DNA of 50,353 nucleotides, taken from assembly GCF_001570485.1 (NCBI RefSeq), contig NZ_BCTA01000062.1:1-50353 (forward strand), written 5' to 3'. How positions within the stretch are numbered: position 1 is the stretch's first letter; every line of letters starts with the position of its first letter. The position numbers and the translations under genes were made by a program. The DNA comes from Mycolicibacterium novocastrense. Lineage in GTDB: Bacteria > Actinomycetota > Actinomycetes > Mycobacteriales > Mycobacteriaceae. Below the pieces are notes generated by a model. That model worked only from the letters and a program-made list of their open reading frames with translations. It was not told the origin of the DNA and searched no databases. Below, in pieces: positions 49,610-50,353 of the stretch.

Positions 49610-50086
49610 GTGTTGAGAATCGTGCTCGCTGGCATGCTGATCGCACTGATCAGCGCACCGGTCGCGTGCGCAGAACCCGCTCCGCCACCCGGACCGCCGC
49701 CGCAAACCGGTCAGTGCACCGCCGATCTCGAGGGCGCCAGGACGCAGTCGCCGGGTACGGACACCGTTTCGGTGTGCCGGGGCGGCGCGTGGCAGGACGT
49801 CACCGGTCCGCAGCCGCCCGCCGACCGCTGGGTGAGCCAGGCAGCTCCGTTGAAACTGCACGGGCAGGGCATGCGCAATCCGGACATGGCAGCGGGCAAA
49901 TGGGTTGGGACACCGCAGGACTCGAGCACGACGTGCCGTGCCCAGCAGCAGGTGGTCGTCAGCCCCGGTGAACTCAGCACACCGACGATCGTCGAAGGGA
50001 AGCCTGGCCAACCGCTACAGTTCGACATACCGCCGAGGATGTTTCTCATCGAACTGAGCGGCGACTGCCTATGGACGCGGAGCTGA
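49610..50086 (+). CDS. small secreted protein, coupled to DUF4185 gene
   Basis: A 158-residue exported protein. The signal peptide is MLRIVLAGMLIALISAPVACA, cut likely after ACA (residue 21). The cysteine there does not sit in a canonical lipobox. The mature part starts Pro-rich (EPAPPPGPPPQTGQC) and has four more cysteines, probably two disulphides. GTG 49610 follows AAGGTG and lies one base after the previous stop, so it is cotranscribed with the DUF4185 gene. Function unknown. Confidence 0.75.
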   Translation: MLRIVLAGMLIALISAPVACAEPAPPPGPPPQTGQCTADLEGARTQSPGTDTVSVCRGGAWQDVTGPQPPADRWVSQAAPLKLHGQGMRNPDMAAGKWVGTPQDSSTTCRAQQQVVVSPGELSTPTIVEGKPGQPLQFDIPPRMFLIELSGDCLWTRS

Positions 50087-50234
50087 GCCAAAATCGCGCG
50101 TCCCGCGCGCGTTCTGCCTGGTGAGAGCAATCAGGAGTTGCCGGATGCAACAACGGCGTACCGACCGTGCGGAACCAGCTCCAACGGAGCCGACCAGGCG
50201 GACAATCTGTTGCGGCGGCGAACGGTCTGACTGA

Positions 50235-50275
50235 TCCGGGAGCTGCACACCTGCGGCTCCCTAGCCCGGATTTTT
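50235..50275 (+). terminator. terminator-like hairpin with T-tract
   Basis: TCCGGG (50235-50240) can pair with CCCGGA (50265-50270), which is directly followed by TTTTT (50271-50275). An alternative inner stem GGGAGC/GCTCCC (50238-50243 with 50256-50261) shares bases. It would end the two-gene unit about 150 bases after its stop. I see no gene in 50087-50353. Confidence 0.45.
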
Positions 50276-50353
50276 CGTGGAATGTTGACTGTGGGGGTGT
50301 GTAGATAAGCGAAAGTGCCTGTCCTGCAAGGAATAATTGGACTTCTCTACGGT

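Overview
The window is chromosomal DNA of a mycobacterium, most likely a rapid grower (Mycolicibacterium type). The evidence is high GC, a complete mycobactin megasynthase locus, and a gene order matching the M. tuberculosis block from mbtA through hrcA, dnaJ2, phoH, era, recO, uppS, smtB/zur, glyS, dgt and dnaG to asnT, without the PE/PPE genes found there. I saw no insertion sequence, prophage or CRISPR array.

Region 1 (1-26002) is the iron-siderophore locus. mbtA (salicyl-AMP ligase) diverges from mbtB over an IdeR-like box. mbtB has no thioesterase domain. A three-gene insert follows that is not part of the classical M. tuberculosis mbt order: an LLM-class F420-type oxidoreductase on the minus strand, diverging from a pair of ABC exporter half-transporters across the best IdeR-like box in the window. 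A second iron-type promoter region then starts a tightly coupled operon: a 28-codon leader ORF, a free-standing thioesterase (mbtT) with Cys in place of the usual Ser nucleophile, and mbtC, mbtD, mbtE, mbtF and mbtG. Most of these genes overlap by 1-11 bases. No mbtH, mbtI or mbtJ is present. Together the genes load salicylate, build the phenyloxazoline-lysine-ketide-lysine scaffold and N-hydroxylate lysine. The ABC pair could move the siderophore or its iron complex.

Region 2 (26021-33841) holds a small conserved gene, the heat-shock repressor hrcA with dnaJ, then rsmE, phoH, ybeY, a CBS-domain CorC-like membrane protein, a degenerate cytidine-deaminase-like protein and era. This is an RNA/ribosome maintenance run.

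Region 3 (33843-46650) holds a secreted CAP-domain protein and an amidase on the minus strand; recO, uppS (71-base overlap) and a conserved hypothetical; the zinc regulators smtB-zur; glyS, divergent from smtB; a TPM-domain envelope protein, divergent from dgt; dnaG; two small mycobacterial hypotheticals; and tRNA-Asn. Several promoters here look leaderless, with a TANNNT-like hexamer 6-8 bases before the start codon.

Region 4 (46770-50353) is less conserved: an unrecognised 122-residue protein, a large secreted Pro/Thr-rich DUF4185-like protein, a small secreted protein coupled to it, and a terminal non-coding stretch with a terminator-like hairpin.
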